Assembly: GCA_030038715.1 (NCBI GenBank)
Contig: JASHSO010000293.1
Location: forward strand, 1-5,178
Source of the DNA: Streptosporangiaceae bacterium
GTDB lineage: Bacteria > Actinomycetota > Actinomycetes > Streptosporangiales > Streptosporangiaceae
Reading direction: 5' to 3'
DNA length: 5,178 bases
Of this stretch, positions 1-4,883 are shown in pieces (positions within the stretch are counted from its first letter, which is position 1; every line of letters begins with the position of its first letter). Below the pieces are notes generated by a model, which saw nothing but the letters and a program-made list of their open reading frames with translations, was not told where the DNA came from and searched no databases. The position numbers and the translations under genes are program-made.

Positions 1-156
1 GCCGGGGATGACCAGGCCTTCGACCCGGTCCAGCTCGTCCGGCCGACGGACCGCGCTGGGCTCGGCTCCCGCCGCGCGCAGTGCCCGCAGGTGCTCGGCC
101 ACATCGCCCTGCAGCGCGAGGACGCCGACTGGCGGCGCGCGGTGGCCGGCTGGCAT
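1..156 (-). CDS. pdxT: PdxT, glutaminase subunit of PLP synthase (partial, N-terminus only)
   Basis: Only the first 52 codons are present; the gene continues past the left edge. The translation contains [13 protein letters not shown] (residues 10-22), then [10 protein letters not shown], and ends in [17 protein letters not shown], which is the diagnostic N-terminus of the PdxT/SNO glutamine amidotransferase family. Known role: PdxT hydrolyses glutamine and channels ammonia to PdxS for pyridoxal 5'-phosphate synthesis. The catalytic Cys and the His/Glu pair lie beyond the window and cannot be checked. The ATG at 156-154 is 11 bases after the pdxS stop. An in-frame GTG at 171-169 overlaps that stop as GTGA and would add five residues; neither start has a clear ribosome-binding site. 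It is co-transcribed with pdxS by position. The family call is very secure; the exact start is not. Confidence 0.93.
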   Translation of the reverse strand, partial: MPAGHRAPPVGVLALQGDVAEHLRALRAAGAEPSAVRRPDELDRVEGLVIPG

Positions 157-167
157 GCCGGGCCCCG

Positions 168-1127
168 TCACCACCCGCGTCCGGCGAGGCGCTGCTCCGG
201 TGCCAGCGTGTCGAGGTTGATTCCGACCATCGGCTCGCCCAGGCCGCGGGAGACCTTCGCAATCACGTCGGGGTCGTCGTGGAACGTGGTCGCCTTCACG
301 ATCGCGGCCGCCCGCGCCGCCGGGTCACCGGACTTGAAGATGCCCGAGCCCACGAATACGCCGTCGGCGCCGAGCTGCATCATCATGGCCGCGTCGGCCG
401 GGGTTGCGATCCCGCCCGCGGTGAACAGCACCACTGGCAGCTTGCCGGCCGCGGCCACCTCGGCCACCAGCTCGTACGGCGCCTGCAGTTCCTTGGCCGC
501 GGTGTACAGCTCCTCTGCCGGAAGCCCGGACAGCCTGGCCAGCTGCGACCTGATCGAGCGCATGTGCCGGGTCGCCTCGACGACGTTTCCGGTGCCGGCC
601 TCACCCTTGGACCGGATCATCGCGGCGCCCTCGGCGATCCGCCGCAGCGCCTCGCCCAGGTTGGTGGCCCCGCACACGAACGGGACGGTGAACTCCCACT
701 TGTCGACGTGGTGCGCCTCGTCGGCCGGGGTCAGCACCTCCGACTCGTCGATGTAGTCGACGCCGATTGCCTGCAGCACCTGGGCCTCGACGAAGTGGCC
801 GATCCGGCACTTGGCCATGACCGGGATGGACACGGTGGCGATGATGCCATCGATCATGTCCGGGTCGCTCATCCTGGCTACGCCGCCCTGGGCCCGGATG
901 TCGGCCGGAACGCGTTCCAGCGCCATCACCGCCACGGCTCCGGCGTCCTCGGCGACCTTCGCCTGCTCCGGCGTAACCACGTCCATGATCACGCCGCCCT
1001 TGAGCATGTCGGCCATGCCGCGCTTCACGCGGCCGGTTCCCTTCTGCGCCAGCTGCCCCGCAGGAGATGTCCCGGCGGCGGCTGCGCTCGTGCTCGCGGG
1101 CGACTGAGTTGACGGACGGACAGACAC
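168..1127 (-). CDS. pdxS: PdxS, pyridoxal 5'-phosphate synthase lyase subunit
   Basis: This 319-residue TIM-barrel enzyme condenses ribose 5-phosphate, glyceraldehyde 3-phosphate and ammonia from PdxT into pyridoxal 5'-phosphate in the cytosol (DXP-independent vitamin B6 pathway). The body from [17 protein letters not shown] to the end matches the PdxS/SNZ family closely throughout. Using Bacillus subtilis numbering, the key residues are in place with a constant offset of 25: Asp49 (D24), Lys106 in VMAKCRIGH (K81, the ribose imine lysine) and Lys174 in RSKGEAGTG (K149). The phosphate-binding [10 protein letters not shown] and FVGSGIFKS segments are at about 238-247 and 258-266. Start: GTG at 1127, with GAGG six bases upstream. 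This gives an Ala/Ser/Thr-rich N-terminal extension of about 25 residues relative to B. subtilis. The C-terminus LAGRGW is typical of actinobacterial homologues. Confidence 0.98.
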   Translation of the reverse strand: MSVRPSTQSPASTSAAAAGTSPAGQLAQKGTGRVKRGMADMLKGGVIMDVVTPEQAKVAEDAGAVAVMALERVPADIRAQGGVARMSDPDMIDGIIATVSIPVMAKCRIGHFVEAQVLQAIGVDYIDESEVLTPADEAHHVDKWEFTVPFVCGATNLGEALRRIAEGAAMIRSKGEAGTGNVVEATRHMRSIRSQLARLSGLPAEELYTAAKELQAPYELVAEVAAAGKLPVVLFTAGGIATPADAAMMMQLGADGVFVGSGIFKSGDPAARAAAIVKATTFHDDPDVIAKVSRGLGEPMVGINLDTLAPEQRLAGRGW

Positions 1128-1163
1128 GACGGACCTCGCTTAGTAGTTGCTGAAGACCCTTCC

Positions 1164-1169
1164 ATGGTA
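1164..1169 (-). promoter_or_regulatory. Possible -10 element for pdxS
   Basis: Read on the minus strand, these bases are TACCAT, which fits the actinobacterial TANNNT -10 pattern. Transcription would begin near 1157, giving a leader of about 30 bases that contains the GAGG ribosome-binding site. No TTGACA-like -35 is visible at 16-18 bases spacing; the upstream bases are GC-rich. One six-base match is weak evidence, so this is a suggestion only. Confidence 0.3.
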
Positions 1170-1185
1170 GGCGCTCGGCCGCCCA

Positions 1186-1241
1186 GGCCCCGATGGCTAA
1201 CCGCCCGGGCCCCGATGGCCAGTCGCGCGGGCCGATGGCCA
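1186..1241. repeat. Degenerate direct repeat, three copies of about 20-22 bp
   Basis: The core GATGGC(C/T)A occurs at 1192-1199, 1214-1221 and 1234-1241, each preceded by a GGCC/CCC-rich segment. The spacings are 22 and 20 bases. Copies 1 and 2 align over the full 22 bases with a few mismatches; copy 3 lacks two C residues. The core contains the palindrome TGGCCA in copies 2 and 3. It lies upstream of the proposed pdxS -10 element. It could be a regulator-binding array or simple slippage in GC-rich spacer DNA; the sequence does not decide. Confidence 0.55.
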
Positions 1242-1258
1242 GCCCCCTGGCCTTGAGG

Positions 1259-1286
1259 GCACCGCCCGGCTTCTTGAGCCCGGTGC
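1259..1286 (-). terminator. Possible stem-loop terminator after the LemA-like gene
   Basis: On the minus strand GCACCG (1286-1281) pairs with CGGTGC (1264-1259). An inner GGCT/AGCC stem (1280-1277 with 1271-1268) closes a five-base loop, and a three-base GGG bulge interrupts the 3' arm. The hairpin begins ten bases after the stop of the last gene in the overlapping operon, where a terminator is expected. There is no T-run after it, so it would be a tract-less type; such hairpins are common in high-GC actinobacteria, but the function is inferred. Confidence 0.4.
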
Positions 1287-1288
1287 GG

Positions 1289-1303
1289 CCGGCTGCTAGC
1301 CGG
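1289..1303 (-). other. Perfect 6-bp inverted repeat across the LemA-like stop codon
   Basis: CCGGCT and AGCCGG flank a three-base spacer, and the TAG stop at 1298-1296 lies inside the structure. It stands directly before the larger hairpin at 1259-1286, so the operon's 3' end could fold into two adjacent stem-loops. A 15-base GC-rich palindrome can arise by chance in this composition. Confidence 0.35.
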
Positions 1304-1862
1304 TCAGGTGCGGAATGTCGGCGGCCGGCCCGGTCTCCCCCGCCGGGACCAGAGAGTCGTCGATCTCGAAGAATTCCGGGCTGGGCGCCGTGCCCGCCAG
1401 CCGGAGCAGCAGCACGATCCGGCGGCGGCGCGCGTCCTGAGTGGCGGCGACGGCGTCGTTGTAGAACTTGCGGGCCAGGAAGACCTGGTGAGCGGCGCTC
1501 TCCAGCTCGCCGAGCAGCTCCTCGGCGCCGAGGCGGCCGGCGACCAGGGCGCGGAAGTCGGGCTGGCCGAACACCGCGCGCAGCGCCCTGGTCAGGTCGC
1601 TTTCCGCCATCTCCCGTCCCGAGCTGGCTGACCTCGCGTCATGGGCCGCCTCGGCCAGCAGCACGCTCGTCGCCGGGTCGAGCACGCCGGAGGAGGCCAG
1701 TTCTAGCGCCACCGAGCTGCGCCGCACGAGCGCCGCGTCCAGCGCGAACCTGGCTGCCTCCAGCCGAGCGTGCAGCCGGTCGAGCCGCCCGGCACGCCAG
1801 GACACGTAGACGCCGAACAGCACGATGGCCGCAACGACCAGGATGACGATGATCGCTGTCAC
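1296..1862 (-). CDS. LemA-like single-pass membrane protein of unknown function
   Basis: The 188-residue product has one hydrophobic helix at about residues 3-20, followed by SWRAGRLDRLHARLEAARFALDAALVRR, a long Ala/Arg/Glu-rich helical and probably coiled-coil region. A more conserved-looking stretch, ARKFYNDAVAATQDARRRR (residues 130-148), recalls the YND motif of the LemA fold. The C-terminus GTAPSPEFFEIDDS (157-170) also looks like the conserved end of related actinobacterial proteins. The expected topology is a short N-terminal anchor with the helical domain on one membrane face; the side is not determined. The start is GTG at 1862, overlapping the pimA TGA as GTGA, with no separate ribosome-binding site, so translation is probably coupled to pimA. 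Its conserved place beside the PIM genes suggests a role in envelope lipid biology, but that is inference; no enzymatic motif is visible. Confidence 0.85.
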   Translation of the reverse strand: MTAIIVILVVAAIVLFGVYVSWRAGRLDRLHARLEAARFALDAALVRRSSVALELASSGVLDPATSVLLAEAAHDARSASSGREMAESDLTRALRAVFGQPDFRALVAGRLGAEELLGELESAAHQVFLARKFYNDAVAATQDARRRRIVLLLRLAGTAPSPEFFEIDDSLVPAGETGPAADIPHLTG

Positions 1863-2986
1863 GTGGCAACCACGACCCGCCCGGCGGCCGGGGCGACCGC
1901 TTCGTACACCCGCAGCACGTCGCGGGCAACTACCGACCAGTCAAACTCACGCACCGCGATCGACGCCGCCGCCGCGAGCGAGGCCCGTCGGCCGGGATCG
2001 TCGAGCAGCCCGGCCGCCGCGGCGGCTAGGGCGGCCGGGTTCCCCGTCTCGAACAGGGCGCCCGCCTCACCGCCCAACAGGACCTGGCGGAATGCGTCGA
2101 GGTCGCTGGCCACGATGGGCGCGCCTGCCGCCATGGCCTCGACCAAGACCATCCCGAAGCTCTCCCCGCCCGTGTTGGGCGCGCACAGCACAGTCACCGA
2201 GTGCAGCATCCGAACCCGGTCCGCGTCGCTGACCTGGCCAAGCAGCACGACCCTGGCGCGGTAGAGGGCGGGCACCTGCTGGAGCGCCTCGGCGGCGTCG
2301 CCGCGGCCGGCTATCAGCAGCCGCAGGCCCGGTCGCTCGGGCGCCAGCAGTGCGAACGCGGCCAGCAGCACGTGCAGGCCCTTGCGCGGCTCGTCCATCC
2401 GGCCCAGGAAGCCCAGCACCCCTCCGGTACCGGGAAAGCCCGGCAGCGGGTCTGGCTTCTCATAGCCGCGCACGTGCACGCCGTTCGGGATCAGCACGGC
2501 GTCACCGCCCAGGTGCTCGACCAGCGTTGACCTGGCCGCCTCGGCCACGGCGATCCGGCCGCTGATCTTCTCCAGCGCGGAGGCCAGGATCGGCTGTGCC
2601 GCGTGCAGAGCACGCGAACGCGGGATCGCGGCGTGCATCGTCGCCACGATCGGCCCGTCGGCTGCCCAGCAGGCCAGCAGCGACAGGCTCGGCGCAGCCG
2701 GCTCGTGCACGTGCAGCACGTCGAAGGCGCCGTCCTTCAGCCAGCGCCGAACCCGGCTCGCCGACAGGAACCCGAACGCGAGCCTAGCCACCGAGCCGTT
2801 GTAAGGAACCGGCACGGCCCGCCCCGCTGGCACAACGTAGCTCGGCAGCTCCGCGTCGTCGTCGGCCGGCGCGATCACGCTGACGTCGTGCCCGAGCTCG
2901 ATCAGAGCCTCGGCCAGGCCTTTGACATGCTCGCGGACTCCGCCGGGCACTTCCCAGTCGTACGGGCAGACAAGGCCGATCCTCAT
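1859..2986 (-). CDS. pimA: PimA, phosphatidylinositol alpha-mannosyltransferase
   Basis: This 375-residue GT-B glycosyltransferase of family GT4 transfers mannose from GDP-mannose to the 2-position of the inositol of phosphatidylinositol, forming PIM1 at the cytosolic face of the membrane. The N-terminal MRIGLVCPYDWEVPGGV carries the GGV loop (residues 15-17). PYNGSVARL (61-69) retains the Asn63, Ser65 and Arg68 used for the inositol-phosphate headgroup in mycobacterial PimA. His118, Arg196 and Lys202 (GRMDEPRKG) match the characterised catalytic and GDP-mannose residues, and the donor-site motif GGESFGMVLVEAMAAG starts at 273. The length is close to the mycobacterial 378-386. The ATG start overlaps the stop of the acyltransferase gene as ATGA. 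A related GT4 enzyme is possible in principle, but the residue matches and the neighbours support PimA strongly. Confidence 0.95.
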   Translation of the reverse strand: MRIGLVCPYDWEVPGGVREHVKGLAEALIELGHDVSVIAPADDDAELPSYVVPAGRAVPVPYNGSVARLAFGFLSASRVRRWLKDGAFDVLHVHEPAAPSLSLLACWAADGPIVATMHAAIPRSRALHAAQPILASALEKISGRIAVAEAARSTLVEHLGGDAVLIPNGVHVRGYEKPDPLPGFPGTGGVLGFLGRMDEPRKGLHVLLAAFALLAPERPGLRLLIAGRGDAAEALQQVPALYRARVVLLGQVSDADRVRMLHSVTVLCAPNTGGESFGMVLVEAMAAGAPIVASDLDAFRQVLLGGEAGALFETGNPAALAAAAAGLLDDPGRRASLAAAASIAVREFDWSVVARDVLRVYEAVAPAAGRVVVAT

Positions 2987-3951
2987 GGCAGGCTTTCGGT
3001 GACCTGATGCCCGTTCAGCTCGGCGCGGCCGAGTGCAGCGGACTGACGTCCTCGTTCCAGGTCGGACACGAACACCCGCTGCAGCATGTGCCAGTCTTGC
3101 GGATGCTCCCGGATCCCGCTCTCGAAGAACCGCGCGACCTGTCGCATCATGACCGCGATCTGCTCCTTCCTGGTGCCGTCGGGCGGTACCGGGATTTCCT
3201 CGCCGATGCGCACGCCCCAGCCATCAGGGTCGAACCACAGAACGACCGGTATCAGCGCCGCCCCGGTCTGCAGTGCAAGCGCAGCCGAGCCGGCCATCAT
3301 CTTGGCCTTCTCGCCGAAGAACTCAACCTCGAGACCGCCGCCGGTCACGTCCCTGTCGGCTATCAGCACGACCACCTTGCCAGCCCTGAGCCGCTGCGCC
3401 AAGACGCCGAACGGCCTTGCTCCGCCACTGGCGGGCAGTACCTCCATGCCGAGACCCTCGCGGAACGCTACGAACTTGTCATATACCGCCTCGGGCTTGA
3501 GCCGCTCGACGACGGTAGCGATGGACCCCGCGGCCTTGGCCACCATCCATGCCCCGGCCTGGTCCCAGTTACCCATGTGCGGCAGCACGAAGATGATCCC
3601 GCGGCGGGCCTCCAGCGTGGCGAAAGCCTTGTCGAATGGCCCTTCCGGGTGCATGCCGGCCATGAGCCGCTCGATCGGCATCGCCGGCAGCCGGAAAACC
3701 TCGAGCCAGTACCGAGCGTAGGAACGCATCCCCGCGCGGGACATCGCCCGCAACTGGTGGCCGTCGGCGTCGGGACCGAGCACCCGCACCAGGTTGGCTT
3801 CGAGGGTCTGGACTCTCGGCCCCTCGCGGCGCCAGGCGAGGTCGGCGAAGAACTGGAAGGTGCGCGCGGACCAGGTTTCCGGCAGCGTGCCAACCAGCTT
3901 CCAGCAGACGCCGTATCCGGCCGAGATGATCCTGTCCTTCAGTCCCGGCAT
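2983..3951 (-). CDS. patA: PatA-type phosphatidylinositol mannoside acyltransferase
   Basis: This 322-residue protein belongs to the LpxL/HtrB-like lysophospholipid acyltransferase family. In mycobacteria PatA moves palmitate from acyl-CoA to the 6-position of the mannose on the inositol 2-position of PIM1/PIM2, at the inner leaflet. The catalytic H-x4-D motif is at His125-Asp130 in LPHMGNWDQAG; Glu149 in VVERLKP and the DRDVTGGG segment (199-206) match family positions. There is no signal peptide or clear membrane helix, consistent with a peripheral protein. ATG at 3951 was chosen because GGAGGG lies five bases upstream (3962-3957); this makes a 13-base overlap with the end of pgsA. The last 25 residues or so are probably variable. 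The exact acceptor is inferred from pimA and pgsA on either side. Confidence 0.93.
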   Translation of the reverse strand: MPGLKDRIISAGYGVCWKLVGTLPETWSARTFQFFADLAWRREGPRVQTLEANLVRVLGPDADGHQLRAMSRAGMRSYARYWLEVFRLPAMPIERLMAGMHPEGPFDKAFATLEARRGIIFVLPHMGNWDQAGAWMVAKAAGSIATVVERLKPEAVYDKFVAFREGLGMEVLPASGGARPFGVLAQRLRAGKVVVLIADRDVTGGGLEVEFFGEKAKMMAGSAALALQTGAALIPVVLWFDPDGWGVRIGEEIPVPPDGTRKEQIAVMMRQVARFFESGIREHPQDWHMLQRVFVSDLERGRQSAALGRAELNGHQVTESLP

Positions 3952-4664
3952 TCCGGCCCTCCGGCTGGGGTTTCCCGCCTGACTCCCGGCAGCGACTCGT
4001 CCCGCCTGGCTTCGGACGGGGCCTCATCCGGGCCCCCACGCTGCCCGGCGGACGCGGCGGACGCGGCGGAGGCGGCGGACCGGCGTGCCGCAACGACCCG
4101 CTGCACGAAGGTGATCGCACTGGCGACGGCCAGCACCCAGAGTCCCACAGAAAGGACATACGGCACGCCAAGTCCTGCCAGCCCGGCCGCAACAAGGCCG
4201 ATCAGCAGCCGCTCGGTACGCTCGGCGAACCCGACATCGCACGTCAAGCCGAGGCTCTCGGCCCTGGCCTTCGCATAGGACACCAGTGCCCCGGCCACCA
4301 GGCAGAACACCGACACGCCGGCGAGCAGCCTGTCGTGCCCGCCGAGCACGAACCACGCGGCCAGGCCGGCGAACACCGAGGCGTCGGCCACCCTGTCCAG
4401 CGTCGAGTCCAGGAACGCGCCGAACTGGCCGGTGGTTCCCTTGATCCTCGCCAGCGTGCCGTCGAGCATGTCGGTGATCACGAAACCGGTGCACACCATC
4501 ACGCCGGCGAACAGGTGCCCGGTCGGGAACAGGGTCAGCGCGCCGACCGACATGCCGATCGTGCCGACGATCGTCAGCGCGTTCGGAGTCACCGGAGTGC
4601 GGGCAAGGACCTGGCCAACCGGCGTCAGCACGCGGGCGATGGCTGGCCGCAGGACTTTCAGCAT
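3939..4664 (-). CDS. pgsA: Phosphatidylinositol phosphate synthase (CDP-alcohol phosphotransferase)
   Basis: The 241-residue integral membrane protein carries the complete CDP-alcohol phosphotransferase signature D-x2-D-G-x2-A-R-x8-G-x3-D-x3-D at residues 65-90 (Asp65, Asp68, Gly69, Ala72, Arg73, Gly82, Asp86, Asp90), which binds the metal ions and CDP. Hydrophobic segments before and after it fit the six-helix fold. SYAKARAESLG (129-139) and ERTER (148-152) are typical of the actinobacterial inositol-phosphate enzymes. These make phosphatidylinositol phosphate from CDP-diacylglycerol and inositol 1-phosphate. The C-terminal 45 residues are a hydrophilic Ala/Ser/Arg-rich tail that includes an SAA repeat. 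The start is ATG at 4664; AGGA is ten bases upstream, which is far for a ribosome-binding site. A phosphatidylglycerophosphate or cardiolipin synthase is a less likely alternative, given pimA and patA downstream. Confidence 0.93.
   Translation of the reverse strand: MLKVLRPAIARVLTPVGQVLARTPVTPNALTIVGTIGMSVGALTLFPTGHLFAGVMVCTGFVITDMLDGTLARIKGTTGQFGAFLDSTLDRVADASVFAGLAAWFVLGGHDRLLAGVSVFCLVAGALVSYAKARAESLGLTCDVGFAERTERLLIGLVAAGLAGLGVPYVLSVGLWVLAVASAITFVQRVVAARRSAASAASAASAGQRGGPDEAPSEARRDESLPGVRRETPAGGPECRD
3957..3962 (-). promoter_or_regulatory. Ribosome-binding site fixing the patA start
   Basis: On the minus strand GGAGGG lies five bases before the ATG at 3951-3949, inside the 3' end of pgsA. 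It is the best ribosome-binding site within the lipid operon, so patA can be initiated independently even though its start overlaps pgsA. pimA and the LemA-like gene lack such a site and appear to rely on coupling. Confidence 0.7.
4051..4080. repeat. 9-bp in-frame tandem repeat in the pgsA tail
   Basis: The unit GACGCGGCG occurs at 4051-4059 and 4060-4068, again as GAGGCGGCG at 4069-4077, followed by a partial copy. On the coding strand it gives repeated Ser/Ala residues (about 197-206) in the cytosolic C-terminal tail, beyond the catalytic domain. Because the unit is a multiple of three, copy-number changes would preserve the frame. Confidence 0.8.
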
Positions 4665-4673
4665 GGCGGCTTG

Positions 4674-4679
4674 ATCCTA
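4674..4679 (-). promoter_or_regulatory. Possible -10 element for the pgsA operon
   Basis: On the minus strand these bases read TAGGAT, a TANNNT match. GTTCTG lies 17 bases upstream (4702-4697) as a weak -35. Only nine bases separate the element from the pgsA ATG, so a transcript from here would be leaderless or nearly so, a common arrangement in actinobacteria. That would also explain the poorly placed ribosome-binding site. Confidence 0.4.
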
Positions 4680-4705
4680 CTGGGGTGACACGCCGGCAGA
4701 ACTGG

Positions 4706-4722
4706 CTGTCACACCATGACAG
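4706..4722. promoter_or_regulatory. Inverted repeat CTGTCA-N5-TGACAG, possible operator
   Basis: This is a perfect dyad of six-base arms around a five-base spacer, the size and symmetry of a dimeric repressor site. A further half-site, GTGACA, lies at 4685-4690, 31 bases (about three helical turns) from the second TGACA. The dyad sits just upstream of the proposed pgsA -35, so a bound protein could affect the lipid operon, the divergent GTPase gene, or both. I cannot assign a regulator family. Confidence 0.4.
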
Positions 4723-4798
4723 TCGGGGTGATTCGGGCCCCAGGGCTTGTGGTCGCCGAAGGTCAGGTAAAGGCTAGGCGTGCGACAGCAGACTGCTT

Positions 4799-4858
4799 CG
4801 GCAACAAACCGTGCGGCAACGAACAGTGCGGCAACGAACAGTGCGGCAGCGGATAGCA
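4799..4858. repeat. 15-bp tandem repeat upstream of the EF-G-like gene
   Basis: Copies begin at 4799, 4814, 4829 and 4844. The second and third are identical (CGGCAACGAACAGTG), the first differs at two positions, and the fourth is degenerate after CGGCA. The array ends 25 bases before the start codon, so it probably lies in the 5' untranslated leader or the promoter region. It is less GC-rich than the surroundings. Confidence 0.85.
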
Positions 4859-4870
4859 ACACAGAGCTTC

Positions 4871-4876
4871 AGGAGG
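4871..4876 (+). promoter_or_regulatory. Ribosome-binding site of the EF-G-like gene
   Basis: AGGAGG is a full Shine-Dalgarno match seven bases before the ATG at 4884. It selects this start over the out-of-frame ATG at 4879, which is only two bases from the site. Confidence 0.85.
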
Positions 4877-4883
4877 CGATGCA

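Larger units (their letters stand above)
1128..1295. other. Intergenic region between the PIM-cluster operon and pdxS
   Basis: This 168-base gap is the only break in the run of minus-strand genes. It separates the tightly overlapped lipid operon from pdxST. From right to left it contains one hairpin straddling the preceding stop, a second hairpin suited to transcript ending, a degenerate 20-22 bp direct repeat in three copies, and a TANNNT-type -10 candidate ahead of pdxS. No plausible gene is visible in it. The simplest reading is that pdxS has its own promoter here, but read-through cannot be excluded. Confidence 0.6.
4665..4883. other. Divergent intergenic region between pgsA and the EF-G-like gene
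   Basis: These 219 bases must hold the promoters for both the leftward lipid operon and the rightward GTPase gene. The pgsA-proximal half contains a TANNNT -10 candidate and an inverted repeat with a CTGTCA arm. The GTPase-proximal half contains a 15-bp tandem repeat and AGGAGG. TTGTGG at 4747-4752 followed by TAAAGG at 4768-4773 is a poor rightward promoter match (15-base spacing), and I do not list it separately. Short ORFs through the tandem repeat on both strands look spurious. Confidence 0.6.

Noticed and set aside
81..1112. A 343-codon plus-strand ORF
   Set aside because: It is antisense to pdxS, whose catalytic residues are all present, and its His/Arg/Gly-rich product resembles no family.
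1128..1295. Riboswitch or small RNA ahead of pdxS
   Set aside because: No conserved riboswitch core is recognisable, and the likely leader is only about 30 bases; the hairpins fit an operon end better.
1193..1846. Plus-strand 217-codon ORF rich in Arg, Pro and Ala
   Set aside because: It is antisense to the LemA-like gene and has a low-complexity composition with no motif.
3007..4278. A 423-codon plus-strand ORF, the longest open frame in the window
   Set aside because: It lies antisense to patA and pgsA, both with complete family motifs. Its product is rich in His, Arg, Pro and Gly with no recognisable domain, as expected of a mirror frame in high-GC DNA.
4814..4843. CGAACA direct repeats as an actinobacterial LexA (SOS) site
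   Set aside because: The SOS box needs inverted CGAAC-N4-GTTCG half-sites; here the elements are in direct orientation only.
4677..4862. Minus-strand 61-codon ORF with a hydrophobic N-terminus containing repeated ALFVA-like residues
   Set aside because: The apparent signal-like sequence is just the 15-bp tandem repeat translated. There is no ribosome-binding site I can defend, and it would run across the pgsA promoter region.
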